From Luteolibacter sp. Y139 (GTDB taxonomy: Bacteria > Verrucomicrobiota > Verrucomicrobiia > Verrucomicrobiales > Akkermansiaceae), in the NCBI RefSeq assembly GCF_038066715.1, contig NZ_JBBUKT010000004.1:62001-126000 (forward strand): DNA of 64,000 nucleotides, read 5' to 3'. A program made the position numbers and the translations under genes. The notes under the pieces were generated by a model. The model was not told the DNA's origin. It ran no database searches and saw only the letters and a program-made list of their open reading frames with translations. Each line of letters begins with the position of its first letter. Within the stretch, counting starts at the first letter, position 1. Below are positions 27,108 to 36,058 of the stretch, piece by piece.

Positions 27108-28672
27108 GCGACTTCGGAGTGAACGATGGCGAGATGGGGAGGAGCGGGCAGATCGAGCTCGAACACGGAGCCCGTCTCCGATGAACATAGTAGCAAATCG
27201 CCGCCCATGCGGCGGGCGAGGTCGCGGGCGATGGCGAGGCCGAGGCCGGTACCGCTGGCACCTTCGCTCACGCCGCCGTGGACCCGCTCGAAGGGCTCGA
27301 AGATTTTCTCACGCGAACGAGCGGGGATGCCGGGCCCGCGGTCGCTCACACGCAGCTTAAGGCGGTCGTTCTCCATCGAGGTGGTCAGGCCGAGCCAGCC
27401 ACCGCTGCTGGCGTACTTCTCGACGTTGGAGAACAGGTTGCCGGCGATCTGGGCGAGGGCGTCGGGGTCGAGCCGGGTGCTGTTAGAGGCGCCGCGTTGC
27501 CATTCAACGCTCACCTTCCGGCGATCGAGCGATGGCTGGAATTGGGCGAGCATGTCTTCCACCACTTGATCGGGGATGCAGGCGGTTGGTGCGAGTTCGA
27601 GGGTCTTGCGCTCGCTGCGAGAGAAGGTGAGGACATTCGAGACGAGGCGGCCAAGGCGCCGGACTTCCTCGTGCACCAGGGTGAGCCTCTTTTTCGCTTC
27701 GGCGGGCCGTGGTTCAAGCGAGCGGCCGGCGAGGTCGAGATTGAGCAGGATGTTCGTGAGCGGTGTGCCGAGTTCGTGAGAGACGCGATTGACGAAGGAG
27801 ACGCGTTCCTCGGCCAAGCGAAGGGCGCGGCCTTGCTGGATCTGGAGGTAGATGCCGGTGAGCAAGAGCGTGCAGGCGATGGCTCCGGCGAGAATGAGCG
27901 TGGCGGTATCGTGCGTAGTGCTGGTCTTGAGCTTGTCCCAGGCGAGGACCTGCCACTCGCCGAGGCCGGTGCGGTGAGGCAAGACCAAGGCGGCGGGGCC
28001 GGAGTGTTCGCCTTGCAGGGTGAGGACGGTTTTTCCGCCCGGGCCCTCGATGGCGACACGCTCGTCCGCTTCGCGCAGCGGCTTCAGGGGATTCTCCTGC
28101 CAATCGGTGAGGTGCTTGGCGAGTGCTTGTCCCAGCTCCTCTTCATCGATGACGAAGGCGGCGAAGGTCGATGGATCAACGCGGACCCAGTGGGCCCGGT
28201 ACCCGGGTTTGGGGGCCGGCAGCCAACCTCGATTGCCGGCCTGGCCCAGCAGGACTCCGCGTGGCAACATGATCGCATTGCGAGGGGGCAATTGGCCTTC
28301 TTCGCCTTCCGCCACCACTTCGGGAATGCTGCCACCGGGGCGGAACAAAGGTCTCTTCCCCGGAAACTCGGCGTCCCTGCGGCCCCCTTTGAACAGGTAG
28401 AGGGTGCGGAGTCCGAAGAGGTTCTCGCAGCTCTTGATCGTTTGGTCGCGGGGGAGGTAGGTGCTGTAGCTCGCGACGCTTGCGAGATGTTCGGCGTACA
28501 GGGAGTCGAGCCGGTCGAGTTCGCTGCGCCAGTGGGCGGCGAAGTCGAACAGGCGGCCGCGGTCGGCGGGGATGCGCTCCTCCACGTTGCGACGGGCCAG
28601 CCGCTCGCCGCCCCAGAGAATCAGGGCAGCGGCGGCAAGCAGGGGACCAAGCGTGATCCAGAAGCTCCTCAT
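27104..28672 (-). CDS. Sensor histidine kinase
   Basis: This 522-residue kinase has an N-terminal membrane helix, a periplasmic sensing region of about 230 residues, a second helix near 265-287, then HisKA with RVSHELGTPL (phospho-His near residue 310) and HATPase_c with the N box NLFSNVEKY, G1 DRGPGIP and G2 GTGLGLAIA. The sensing region has no fold I recognise. The start overlaps the preceding secretin-like gene by 4 bases, and the stop overlaps the regulator, so sensor, regulator and the exported proteins are made together. Confidence 0.94.
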   Translation of the reverse strand: MRSFWITLGPLLAAAALILWGGERLARRNVEERIPADRGRLFDFAAHWRSELDRLDSLYAEHLASVASYSTYLPRDQTIKSCENLFGLRTLYLFKGGRRDAEFPGKRPLFRPGGSIPEVVAEGEEGQLPPRNAIMLPRGVLLGQAGNRGWLPAPKPGYRAHWVRVDPSTFAAFVIDEEELGQALAKHLTDWQENPLKPLREADERVAIEGPGGKTVLTLQGEHSGPAALVLPHRTGLGEWQVLAWDKLKTSTTHDTATLILAGAIACTLLLTGIYLQIQQGRALRLAEERVSFVNRVSHELGTPLTNILLNLDLAGRSLEPRPAEAKKRLTLVHEEVRRLGRLVSNVLTFSRSERKTLELAPTACIPDQVVEDMLAQFQPSLDRRKVSVEWQRGASNSTRLDPDALAQIAGNLFSNVEKYASSGGWLGLTTSMENDRLKLRVSDRGPGIPARSREKIFEPFERVHGGVSEGASGTGLGLAIARDLARRMGGDLLLCSSETGSVFELDLPAPPHLAIVHSEVA

Positions 28673-29433
28673 TTCTCCGGAGTGACGGCGACGACTTTGG
28701 CCGTTACGAAAGCAAACCAGACGCGGTTGGCGGAGTCAGCATCGACTTTCGACACCGGCGGGCGGCTCAGCGTGCTCAGCAGCTGTGGTTGACCTCCCCG
28801 AAGAGTGTAGGCCGAGCGCAACTCTTGGGACTCGAAGACTGGCGTTTCCGTCGCGGACGCCGTTGCTCCCCATTTGGAACGATCGGCGAGGCTGACGAAG
28901 GCAGGCGCGATCCGAAGGTCGATGATCCGGTTATCCATCGCCAGCGTGGGTTCGATTTCCAAGGTGAACCCCAGGTCGCGGGTTTTGAAATCGGCTGGCA
29001 GTGCCTTGGCAGTGGTGGTTAGGGCGGTGTCGGAAGCAGATGGCGATTGCTTCTCGCCCGGGTTTGGCGCGGGCAGATAGGAGGCGGGGTAGATGAATTC
29101 GCTGGTCCCTTTGAGGACGGATTTTTCTCCCGAGCGAGCGCGGAGGACGGCGAAGCCTTCTTGCTTGGCCTTGTTCTTGGTGACGCGAGCAGTGAGTTCC
29201 TTGTAGAGCGCGGGATCGTCTGGCTGGCCCTGATAGAGGGCGGCGGCCTCGGACTTTTCGATCGAGAAGGTTTCGAAGCAAACCGAAATGAGTCTCGGGA
29301 TGTCGTCTCCTTGCGGCGTCAGGTTTGCTTGGCCTCGGACGAACGGATCGTCAGCGCCCAAGGACGGTTGCACGGTGCCGGAGAGTATGCCTGCCAGCAG
29401 CAGGGCAGGGAAGATGTGGATGAATGTTTTCAT
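28669..29433 (-). CDS. Exported secretin beta-domain-like protein, copy 2
   Basis: This 254-residue protein has a signal peptide (MKTFIHIFPALLLAGILSG). Its core, FIYPASYLP near residue 115 followed after a linker by TRDLGFTLEIEPTL and IIDLRIAPAFVS, matches the strand pattern of the C-terminal domain of verrucomicrobial secretins (F-I-Y-P-T, N-V-G-V-T-L-x-V-x-P, D-L-x-L-x-P). It lacks the N-domains and gate region and is far too short for a full secretin. It is a tandem paralogue of the gene at 29449 and overlaps the kinase gene. Confidence 0.72.
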   Translation of the reverse strand: MKTFIHIFPALLLAGILSGTVQPSLGADDPFVRGQANLTPQGDDIPRLISVCFETFSIEKSEAAALYQGQPDDPALYKELTARVTKNKAKQEGFAVLRARSGEKSVLKGTSEFIYPASYLPAPNPGEKQSPSASDTALTTTAKALPADFKTRDLGFTLEIEPTLAMDNRIIDLRIAPAFVSLADRSKWGATASATETPVFESQELRSAYTLRGGQPQLLSTLSRPPVSKVDADSANRVWFAFVTAKVVAVTPEK

Positions 29434-29448
29434 GGCTCTGCTGGAATC

Positions 29449-30267
29449 TTAGTGCCGGGGGACGGAGAGGATTTTCGGGGTTACGAAGGCAAACCAGATG
29501 CGGCCCGTTGCCTCGGCATCGGCTTTCGACGCCGGCGGACGGCTCATGGTTCCCAGGAGTTGGGTCTGGCCGGTCAGCATGGTATTCGCCGTGGACAGCG
29601 ACTGGACCTCGAACACAGGGGTTTCGATTCCTGAGTCCGCGGGGCCCCACTTGGTGCGGTCGGCCAGGGTGACGATGATGGGTTCGATGCGGAGATCGAT
29701 GATGCTGTCGTTCCCGCCGATGGTGGGTTCGATCACCAGGCTGAGTCCGAGATCGCGGGTCTTGAAGTCGGTCGGGAAAGGGAGGGCGCTGGTGGGTGCC
29801 GCGACTGCCGGAACGGGGGCGGCAGGGGCAGGTGCGGCGGCGGGATTGGAGGGCTTGGGCGCGACACCACCGGCGGGCTGCGGTTTTACGGCGGGGGTGG
29901 TGTCCGGCAGGTAGGAAGCCGGATAGATGAACTCAGAGGTATTCTTGAGCGCGGCCCGCTCTCCCGAGCGAGCCCGCAGGACGACGAAGTTCTCCTGCTT
30001 CGCCTTGCCCTTGGCGACGCGGGAGGTGATCTCCTTGTAGAGAGCGGTATCGCTCGGCTGGCCGTTGTAGAGTGAAACGGCGTCGGCCAAGCTCACCGAG
30101 AAGGTCTCGAAGGTGATCGAGATGAACTTGGGGCTATTGTCCCTTTGGGGAATTTCCTCACCCTGACCCGGGGCGAAGGGATCGACCGATTCCTGGGCGG
30201 ATTTCGCCGTGACCGACAGGACGCCCGCCAGCAGCAGGGCGGGGAAGATGCGGATGGACTTCTTCAT
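29449..30267 (-). CDS. Exported secretin beta-domain-like protein, copy 1
   Basis: This 272-residue protein has a signal peptide (MKKSIRIFPALLLAGVLSV), followed by a helical/strand segment with SITFETFSVSLADA. It carries the same FIYPASYLP, RDLGLSLVIEPTI and IIDLRIEPIIVTLAD landmarks as its downstream paralogue, separated by a Pro/Ala linker (about residues 125-160). The paralogues are 15 bases apart and similar along their whole length, so they arose by tandem duplication. Possible roles are a pilotin-like or plug partner of a pilus secretin; this is inference. Confidence 0.72.
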   Translation of the reverse strand: MKKSIRIFPALLLAGVLSVTAKSAQESVDPFAPGQGEEIPQRDNSPKFISITFETFSVSLADAVSLYNGQPSDTALYKEITSRVAKGKAKQENFVVLRARSGERAALKNTSEFIYPASYLPDTTPAVKPQPAGGVAPKPSNPAAAPAPAAPVPAVAAPTSALPFPTDFKTRDLGLSLVIEPTIGGNDSIIDLRIEPIIVTLADRTKWGPADSGIETPVFEVQSLSTANTMLTGQTQLLGTMSRPPASKADAEATGRIWFAFVTPKILSVPRH

Positions 30268-30338
30268 GACCCCGCCAGCATCGCAGGTCGACGACGCTGG
30301 CAGGTCAAATGGATGTCAAAAACGCGGCGTGGCTTTTC

Positions 30339-31043
30339 TCAGCCCGCGATCACGAACTTCGGATCGAAGAAGGAGACGGCTTTCACGCTGCCGTCCGGAT
30401 CATCGTAGAGGACGACCACGTAGTTGCCCTTTGCCTCGGGGCGGAAAACGGCGAGCGGGACATCGTTGTTCCGGGCATAGACGTAGAGGTCGCGCGGGGC
30501 GGATCCGAGATCGATGCTGGTGGTCATCAGTCGCTTGGCGCTGTTAGGAGTCTTCTTCTCTTCGCCCTCGCGCATGGTGGAGAACAAGGTTTCGGGCTCC
30601 TTGCAGACGCTCAGCACGGTGAGACGATAGCCGCTTTCCACGTCGCGCTGCTTCAGCTTCAGGATGCGCATTTCCCAGTGCTCCGGCTTGTCGCCTTCGG
30701 CCGGCATCTTCTCCGCGAAGGAGACGATGTTCATCGTCTCGCCGACGCCGATGGGGATGCTGGTGGAGCCTTCGGTGACGCCCTCGCGGGTGATCTTGAC
30801 CTTCTTGGCGCCGGCCTTGAGGCCGATGCCGCCGGTGCGCTGGCCGAGCTTGTAGCCTTTCGGGAACTGGTCCTCGCCATCGATTTCAAGGTGGACATTG
30901 CCGGTGCCAGCGCCGACGGCGTTGACCAGACGGATGAAGCCGACCTTCGGCTTTTCCTCGTCCTGGGCACGGGCGGCGAGGGGAAGGGCGATCAGGAGTC
31001 CGGCGATCACGCGCCGCGACCAAGACTTAAAAGTCGTTTTCAT
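30339..31043 (-). CDS. Exported protein of the Verru_Chthon unit, DUF4397-like
   Basis: This 234-residue protein has a Tat/Sec-type signal (RRVIAGLLIALPLAARA). The mature domain opens FIRLVNAVGAGTGNVHLEIDG, a pattern like DUF4397 beta-sandwich domains, and has many short strands with no Cys pair or catalytic motif. Its start lies 17 bases inside the end of the protein A gene, so translation is coupled. A 71-base gap separates it from the secretin-like pair. I infer a secreted accessory of the pilin-like cassette; the DUF4397 match is tentative. Confidence 0.7.
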   Translation of the reverse strand: MKTTFKSWSRRVIAGLLIALPLAARAQDEEKPKVGFIRLVNAVGAGTGNVHLEIDGEDQFPKGYKLGQRTGGIGLKAGAKKVKITREGVTEGSTSIPIGVGETMNIVSFAEKMPAEGDKPEHWEMRILKLKQRDVESGYRLTVLSVCKEPETLFSTMREGEEKKTPNSAKRLMTTSIDLGSAPRDLYVYARNNDVPLAVFRPEAKGNYVVVLYDDPDGSVKAVSFFDPKFVIAG

Positions 31044-34002
31044 GGGTCACTCGGGGACGATAGGTGGCTGTATCAATGGTGTCGTCGTCCTTCCGCTTGC
31101 CGGGATCGGCGAAGACGGTGAAGGACTTCTTGCACTCGGAGAGAACTTCGGGCTCGGCGGTGGAGTTCTTGGAAAGGGGCGCGACCGCTTGTCCGATGAC
31201 CCAGACGCGGAAATTCCGCGAGCGCAGGGTGGAGGCGTCGTAGAGGCGGTGGAAGACTTCCTCCGCGGCGGAGTCGGTCCACTCGATGCGGGTGTTTTGC
31301 GTGTAAACCTCGCGATTGCCGAAGACCGGCTTTTCCTCGTTGTCGCGGGCGTAGGCGATGTCCGCGGCGGAGGCAAAGGGGCGCTTGCGGATGATGGCCT
31401 CAGCCACGCGGTCGGCGATCTTGGTGCGCATCGGCGAGCCCAGCTTCAGCGGATTGGTCGGAGGGGCCATCAGGCTGGTGGTCTGGTGGCTGGTGGAGGT
31501 GACCTGGCACAGCGCGGGGTCCTGTTTCAATGTCCCGGCGACCAAGGCCCGGATGGCATCGGTATCGGCGGTGTTGAGGTTCACGTTGCCCTGCATCGTG
31601 ATGAGGTTGCCCTCGCGCTCGGAGGCGCTGTCAGAGGTGGCCTCGCCGGCATGGAAGATATCCAGCAGATGGGTGGCATGCATGCCGGGGCGCTCCAGGA
31701 GCGGGTGCTCGAAGCGACCGACGCGCAGGGTATTGCCGCCGCCGTAGGCCGGATTGGCGGTGGAGCCGACCGCGAGATCGGGGAAGGACGCGCGCTCGGT
31801 CGGCAGACTGGGCGTGGAGGCGGCATTCAGCGTGTCGGTATCGCGTTTTCCGGTGCCGGGCTTGCCGGTGATGTCGGCATAAACGGGATACCACATGATG
31901 GGGTCGTAGACGCGACCCAGTTCGGTGGCGCTGTAGAAGCGTCCCTTGTTCGAGAGACGCATGGGCGCCTGATCCTGTCTCGGTGCCGGCACGCCGGTGT
32001 AGAACTTCGGATCGTCCGGTTTGATCTGCTCGTCGCTGGAGATGAAGCTGCTGGAGCCGAAGGCGGAGTTGTGCCCGCCGTCCGGCCACTCGGCGGGAAG
32101 CACGCGGCCGTAGTAGCGGCGCTTGGTGGTGTCGCTGGAATAAATGCTGGTCCAGCGGATGTTACGGCGGTTCGGGCTGTAGTTGCCCGGATAGGCATTC
32201 GACGCCTGTGGGGTGGACAGGTACATCGCCATCCGCGGGTCGCCCATGTTGTTCTGGAAGGGGCCACCATTCAACGGCCCGAGCGAGTGGCTGTGAGCCG
32301 GCACGGTGGCGCGGGAGAATTGGCGGACTCCATTCGGGAATTCCACGTTCCGTCCCTGCTTCCAGGTATTGGCGCGGGACTGGTCCACGATGACGTTGTT
32401 CCAGCGGAAGCGATAGCCGCTGGCATTGTCCTGCTGAGTGGCACCCAGGTCCAAGGGGCTGGCGATGAAGCCGGAGGCGGCCCCCACGTCGATCTTCAGG
32501 CGGACGCGCGAGGGATACACGCGGTACTCGTTTGGCAGCAGCGTGACGGCGAAAGGGGGATACCAGAGGTAGCCATCCTTTTTCTCGAGCGTCGGCTGGG
32601 CCACGTCCTTCTCCCCGGCGACTTCCTCAAGCTCCATTCCCGGGTTGGCCCCCGTGGCAAAGGAGAACTTGGATTCGAAGGTGACCTGTCCTTGGCCGGA
32701 CACCGGCTGGTCCGTCATGTTCCAGAGCTCGATGAAGGTGCCGATCTCCAGCACCAGATAAAGGCGGCCGTTTTCACGGGCGGTATTTTCCCAGCGGAAG
32801 CTCATCACGAACTCGCTGACCAAGGGGTAGCCATCGAGGCCGCGGTAGCTGCCCACCTTGATGCTCGGGTCATTGTCCGTGTCGACGTAGTCGAAGGCAT
32901 TCGCGGCAAGCGTGCGGAGGTAGTCATCCGGGAAGCCGCCCTTGCGGTTCTTGAAGTTCGGCAGGGCGGTATCGATCCAAGCGGCAAACTCATCGATGGC
33001 GGAGGCCCGCGGGCTTCCGAGCATCTTGTTGAGGTTGCGCTTCGGCTTGCCAGCGGCATCGGCGGAAATGCCCGCGGCGAAAGGAACCACGGGATGCTCC
33101 TTGTAGGGCTCGTTGACCGCGCTGGCGCTCTTTTCCAGGGCGGCGGCGAGTGGATCTTCGAGCTGGCCGTTATCCTTGCGCTTGAGCGGGGCATCGTAGC
33201 CGACGGCGGCGGCCACCGAGTCCGGCGAGAGCATGGCAGGACGGCCTTTGGAGATCTTGCCGAAGAGCTTGCCATCGCCGTCCTCGGTGGTGGTGGTGGC
33301 GGGGTCGAGCACGTGGACGGCCACGCGGTCGAGCTTCGGCTCGTCCTTGGCGGGGGGCTTGGGATTGATGCCCGGGGCAGGGAAGGGCCAGGCATTGCGA
33401 TCATTGCCGCCGGCCTCGCCTTCGTTGTTGCCGGCGGTGGTGGCGTCGACCTTGGACTGGAGGTCTTCCACCCAGTAGGCGTAGCGGGAGACCATGTTGC
33501 CCTTCTCATCGCGCACCGGGATCCACTCGACGTGGGCCGGCTCGAGCCATGGCGGGCCCTTGATGTAGGTGTAGCCTTTGCCTTCTTCCCCGTCGGTGAT
33601 CTTCGGGGCTGCCAGCTTGGCGCTCTTGTCGGGCAGGGTGCTGGTGCTGAAGAGGGGCAGGTAGCGGTACTCGACATTGTCGCCGCCGCCGGAGCCGCGG
33701 GCGATGAAGAGGTGCTTGTTCGCCTGGCGGTCTTCGGTGGGGAGGTTCGGCGGCGTGCCGGCGATGACGAGGTAGTCATCGTTCGCGGTCTCGGTGCGGA
33801 GCACGGCGCGGAAGTCTTCCAGGCCGGCACGGGCGGCGAGCTCGGCGCGCTTGGAATCGGTGAACGAGCGGGCGGTCTTTTTCTCGATGCCCATGATGGC
33901 CAGCAGGCCGACGGCAAGAATCAGCATGGCCGCCGAGACGACCATCACGGCGGGCAGGGTGAATGCGGGGGCCAGGCGGGGGCTACGGCGTTGATTAGTC
34001 AT
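31027..34002 (-). CDS. Verru_Chthon cassette protein A (giant PilX/GspK-like minor pilin)
   Basis: This 991-residue protein has a prepilin-like N-terminus: basic leader, then AFTLPAVMVVSAAMLILAVG as the hydrophobic segment, and a SKRAELAARAGLEDFRAVL helix. The Glu at position 5 of the mature pilin is replaced by Pro, as in GspK/PilX-type tip pilins, which lack Glu5. The remainder is a huge extracytoplasmic region, many times longer than PilX. This is the family named Verru_Chthon cassette protein A. It overlaps protein C by 8 bases and the next gene by 17 bases. Confidence 0.87.
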   Translation of the reverse strand: MTNQRRSPRLAPAFTLPAVMVVSAAMLILAVGLLAIMGIEKKTARSFTDSKRAELAARAGLEDFRAVLRTETANDDYLVIAGTPPNLPTEDRQANKHLFIARGSGGGDNVEYRYLPLFSTSTLPDKSAKLAAPKITDGEEGKGYTYIKGPPWLEPAHVEWIPVRDEKGNMVSRYAYWVEDLQSKVDATTAGNNEGEAGGNDRNAWPFPAPGINPKPPAKDEPKLDRVAVHVLDPATTTTEDGDGKLFGKISKGRPAMLSPDSVAAAVGYDAPLKRKDNGQLEDPLAAALEKSASAVNEPYKEHPVVPFAAGISADAAGKPKRNLNKMLGSPRASAIDEFAAWIDTALPNFKNRKGGFPDDYLRTLAANAFDYVDTDNDPSIKVGSYRGLDGYPLVSEFVMSFRWENTARENGRLYLVLEIGTFIELWNMTDQPVSGQGQVTFESKFSFATGANPGMELEEVAGEKDVAQPTLEKKDGYLWYPPFAVTLLPNEYRVYPSRVRLKIDVGAASGFIASPLDLGATQQDNASGYRFRWNNVIVDQSRANTWKQGRNVEFPNGVRQFSRATVPAHSHSLGPLNGGPFQNNMGDPRMAMYLSTPQASNAYPGNYSPNRRNIRWTSIYSSDTTKRRYYGRVLPAEWPDGGHNSAFGSSSFISSDEQIKPDDPKFYTGVPAPRQDQAPMRLSNKGRFYSATELGRVYDPIMWYPVYADITGKPGTGKRDTDTLNAASTPSLPTERASFPDLAVGSTANPAYGGGNTLRVGRFEHPLLERPGMHATHLLDIFHAGEATSDSASEREGNLITMQGNVNLNTADTDAIRALVAGTLKQDPALCQVTSTSHQTTSLMAPPTNPLKLGSPMRTKIADRVAEAIIRKRPFASAADIAYARDNEEKPVFGNREVYTQNTRIEWTDSAAEEVFHRLYDASTLRSRNFRVWVIGQAVAPLSKNSTAEPEVLSECKKSFTVFADPGKRKDDDTIDTATYRPRVTHENDF

Positions 34003-34765
34003 TGGTGCCGAATCGCTGGATCACTTCGTAGCTTTCGAGATTGGGATTGTTGGAGGCCTGCTTCGGGTCGCCCCGCAGCGAGCTGCCGTCCCAATCCTGA
34101 GTGGTGGAAAGTTTCCCGAGCAGTTCGCGGCGGGCGATGATGAGGCGAAGGCGCACGGCCTGCGGATGGTCCGAGGAGCTGGCGGACGTGGATCCATCGG
34201 TGGGTGCCGTCTGGTGCCATGTTTGCCACTTTCCCGATTCGTCGCGAACCAAGGGTTCTTCTGAAAAGGAAAGCACGCCGAAGGCCACCGGCTCATCGAT
34301 ATCCTGCTCGTCGAAGAGGGTGGAGAAGGTGCCTTTCGCGAGGGCAGGGAAGACCTTGCCACTCTCGCGGAAGCCGCGCATGAGGCAGCGTACGGTGGCG
34401 TTGCCGACCTTGATGTCCTTCACGTAGTAGTGGATGGCGCAGAGGTCGCCATTGCGGCCGTCCTCGGATTGGGCATCGTCCGGCTGGAGGGAGAGGAAGC
34501 CGAGGCGGGCGCGCTTCCAGCCCTCGCCGTCGTTTTCGAGGATGGTGTCCTTGTGCCACTCGGCCTTGGCGAAATCCTCGCCCATCTGGGTGAGCACGGC
34601 ACGGGCCTCGCGCTCGGCGGCGACGCTGCCGGAGCCGCGGTCATAGCCATTCCCCGCTTGGCTGAGCATGGTGACCGCCACGAACAGCAGGATGGAGCCG
34701 ATGCCCATCGTGAGCAGCACTTCCAGCAGCGTGAAGCCACGGCGATGGGACGGGCGCGCGGTCAT
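33995..34765 (-). CDS. Verru_Chthon cassette protein C (PilW-like minor pilin)
   Basis: This 256-residue prepilin-like protein has a short basic leader, cleavage-site motif RRGFTLLEVLLTMGIG with Glu5, a hydrophobic helix, and an AEREARAVLTQMGEDFAKAEW amphipathic continuation. The C-terminal globular part is strand-rich. It should be processed by a prepilin peptidase, which is not in this window. Its start shares ATGA with the stop of protein B. Cassette C proteins correspond in position to PilW of the fimU-pilV-pilW-pilX operon. Confidence 0.87.
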   Translation of the reverse strand: MTARPSHRRGFTLLEVLLTMGIGSILLFVAVTMLSQAGNGYDRGSGSVAAEREARAVLTQMGEDFAKAEWHKDTILENDGEGWKRARLGFLSLQPDDAQSEDGRNGDLCAIHYYVKDIKVGNATVRCLMRGFRESGKVFPALAKGTFSTLFDEQDIDEPVAFGVLSFSEEPLVRDESGKWQTWHQTAPTDGSTSASSSDHPQAVRLRLIIARRELLGKLSTTQDWDGSSLRGDPKQASNNPNLESYEVIQRFGTND

Positions 34766-35271
34766 GGCAACTGAGTGTGAAACTCCGTGTGGTTGCGTTT
34801 GTTCTGCGGCGCGACGGCGGGGTATTCCACCGTGACGGTGACGGTCAGCAGCGGCGGGAAGCCGGTCCGCTGGGTCTGAAGGTCGCCTTGCAGCTTCGCG
34901 AGATAGACGGCGTCCTGGCTGTCGACCTTGCCGCTGCCGCTGCTGTAGGATCCTTCGTCGACCTTTCCGAGCAGGGTGCCGTCGCCAGCGAAAGCGAGGC
35001 AGACGACGCGGTCCTTCCCGAAGTTCGCGCCGGGCTCAAGCTTGGGCAAATATTGGGAAGGTCCATCGCGAGCGGTCTTGAGCTCGGAGAGGCAACGCTC
35101 GACGATGGCGACGGAACGCGTCTCGGCGCGGGCCGTGACACCGCCCTCGCCGGATTTCAAAAGAGTGGCCACAGCCAAAGGGCCGACCACGGCGAGGATG
35201 CCGATGGCGATCATGGTCTCTACCAGCGACACACCGCGCAGCCAGCCGCGCTTTGGAAGGGAGTGTTTCAT
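34762..35271 (-). CDS. Verru_Chthon cassette protein B (PilV-like minor pilin)
   Basis: This 169-residue prepilin-like protein has the motif RGVSLVETMIAIGILAVVG with Glu5, followed by a helix rich in Ala/Arg and a small strand-rich domain. I chose the ATG at 35271, which shares its A with the stop of the upstream gene (TGATG), over an upstream ATG at 35286. The class matches Verru_Chthon cassette protein B and by position PilV. Confidence 0.85.
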   Translation of the reverse strand: MKHSLPKRGWLRGVSLVETMIAIGILAVVGPLAVATLLKSGEGGVTARAETRSVAIVERCLSELKTARDGPSQYLPKLEPGANFGKDRVVCLAFAGDGTLLGKVDEGSYSSGSGKVDSQDAVYLAKLQGDLQTQRTGFPPLLTVTVTVEYPAVAPQNKRNHTEFHTQLP

Positions 35272-35936
35272 CAGTCGAGTCTCCAAGGGCGGGCGACCAC
35301 GCGGCCGATGCGCAGCGAGTTGTGGCCGCCTTCACTGGTTTCGATGGCCTTGCCATTCTGGATGGTGCCGGTGCCGATTTTCACCGCGACCGGATCGGAG
35401 CCGGTGGGCCATGCGAGACCACCCCGGGAATTGAAAGCGAGGACGTAGACCGTGGCCTGGCTGTCGCCATTTTTCCACGAGAGCTGGGAGGGGTCTTCAT
35501 CGAGGAGATTGCGCAGGCCCTCGATCTTGCCTCCGAAAAAGTGAACGCCGTCCGGCATCAGGTTCCAGCGCTGGACCTGGCGGGCCTTGATAGAGCCCGG
35601 ATCCTCGGGCAGGGAATCCACCTCGAAGAGTCCGTAGCGGGTGATTTGGTCCGGGCCGCCGGTGATGGGCGGGGCCACCGCGAGGATGACCGGCTTGCGG
35701 CGGGTGATGGCCGCGGTGCGGGCCTGCTCGACCGCGGCGGTAAATTGGTCCGTGCCCGTGCGGCGGGCGCTGTTCGCCGACTTCCCGAAAATATTGAGCC
35801 CGAGGGTCATGAGCGCGCCGACAATGACCATGACCACCAGCATCTCGATGAGGCTGAAGCCGCGGCGATGATGGGCGACGTGGAGATTCACAGGGTCAAA
35901 TCGGAGCAAGCAATCGGAACGATGGCTGGAAGCCAT
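35271..35936 (-). CDS. Verru_Chthon cassette protein D (FimU/GspH-like minor pilin)
   Basis: This is a GspH/FimT-type pseudopilin: HHRRGFSLIEMLVVMVIVG with Glu5, then a long helix and a strand-rich domain (FNSRGGLAWPTG). It is the first gene of the nine-gene minus-strand unit. The start is uncertain: the ATG at 35936 gives a 26-residue leader; the GTG at 35891 would give a more usual 11-residue leader (MNLHVAHHRRG). The promoter must lie in the short region up to 36058, shared with the divergent gene. Confidence 0.83.
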   Translation of the reverse strand: MASSHRSDCLLRFDPVNLHVAHHRRGFSLIEMLVVMVIVGALMTLGLNIFGKSANSARRTGTDQFTAAVEQARTAAITRRKPVILAVAPPITGGPDQITRYGLFEVDSLPEDPGSIKARQVQRWNLMPDGVHFFGGKIEGLRNLLDEDPSQLSWKNGDSQATVYVLAFNSRGGLAWPTGSDPVAVKIGTGTIQNGKAIETSEGGHNSLRIGRVVARPWRLD

Positions 35937-36058
35937 CACGAAGTAAACACGCAAGGCGTCGCCCGCCAAGCGTCCGGTCACAAACCGGCGATTGCGACGA
36001 TCCTGTCATATTCACGTCCTTTGCCCTCCTTTCATGTGACGCCAGCGTTGCACGAATC

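Noticed and set aside
30898..34140. Very long open frame on the plus strand opposite protein A
   Set aside because: It is antisense to the overlapping cassette genes, has no recognisable domain, and its Gly/Ala/Val-rich composition is typical of GC-rich shadow frames.
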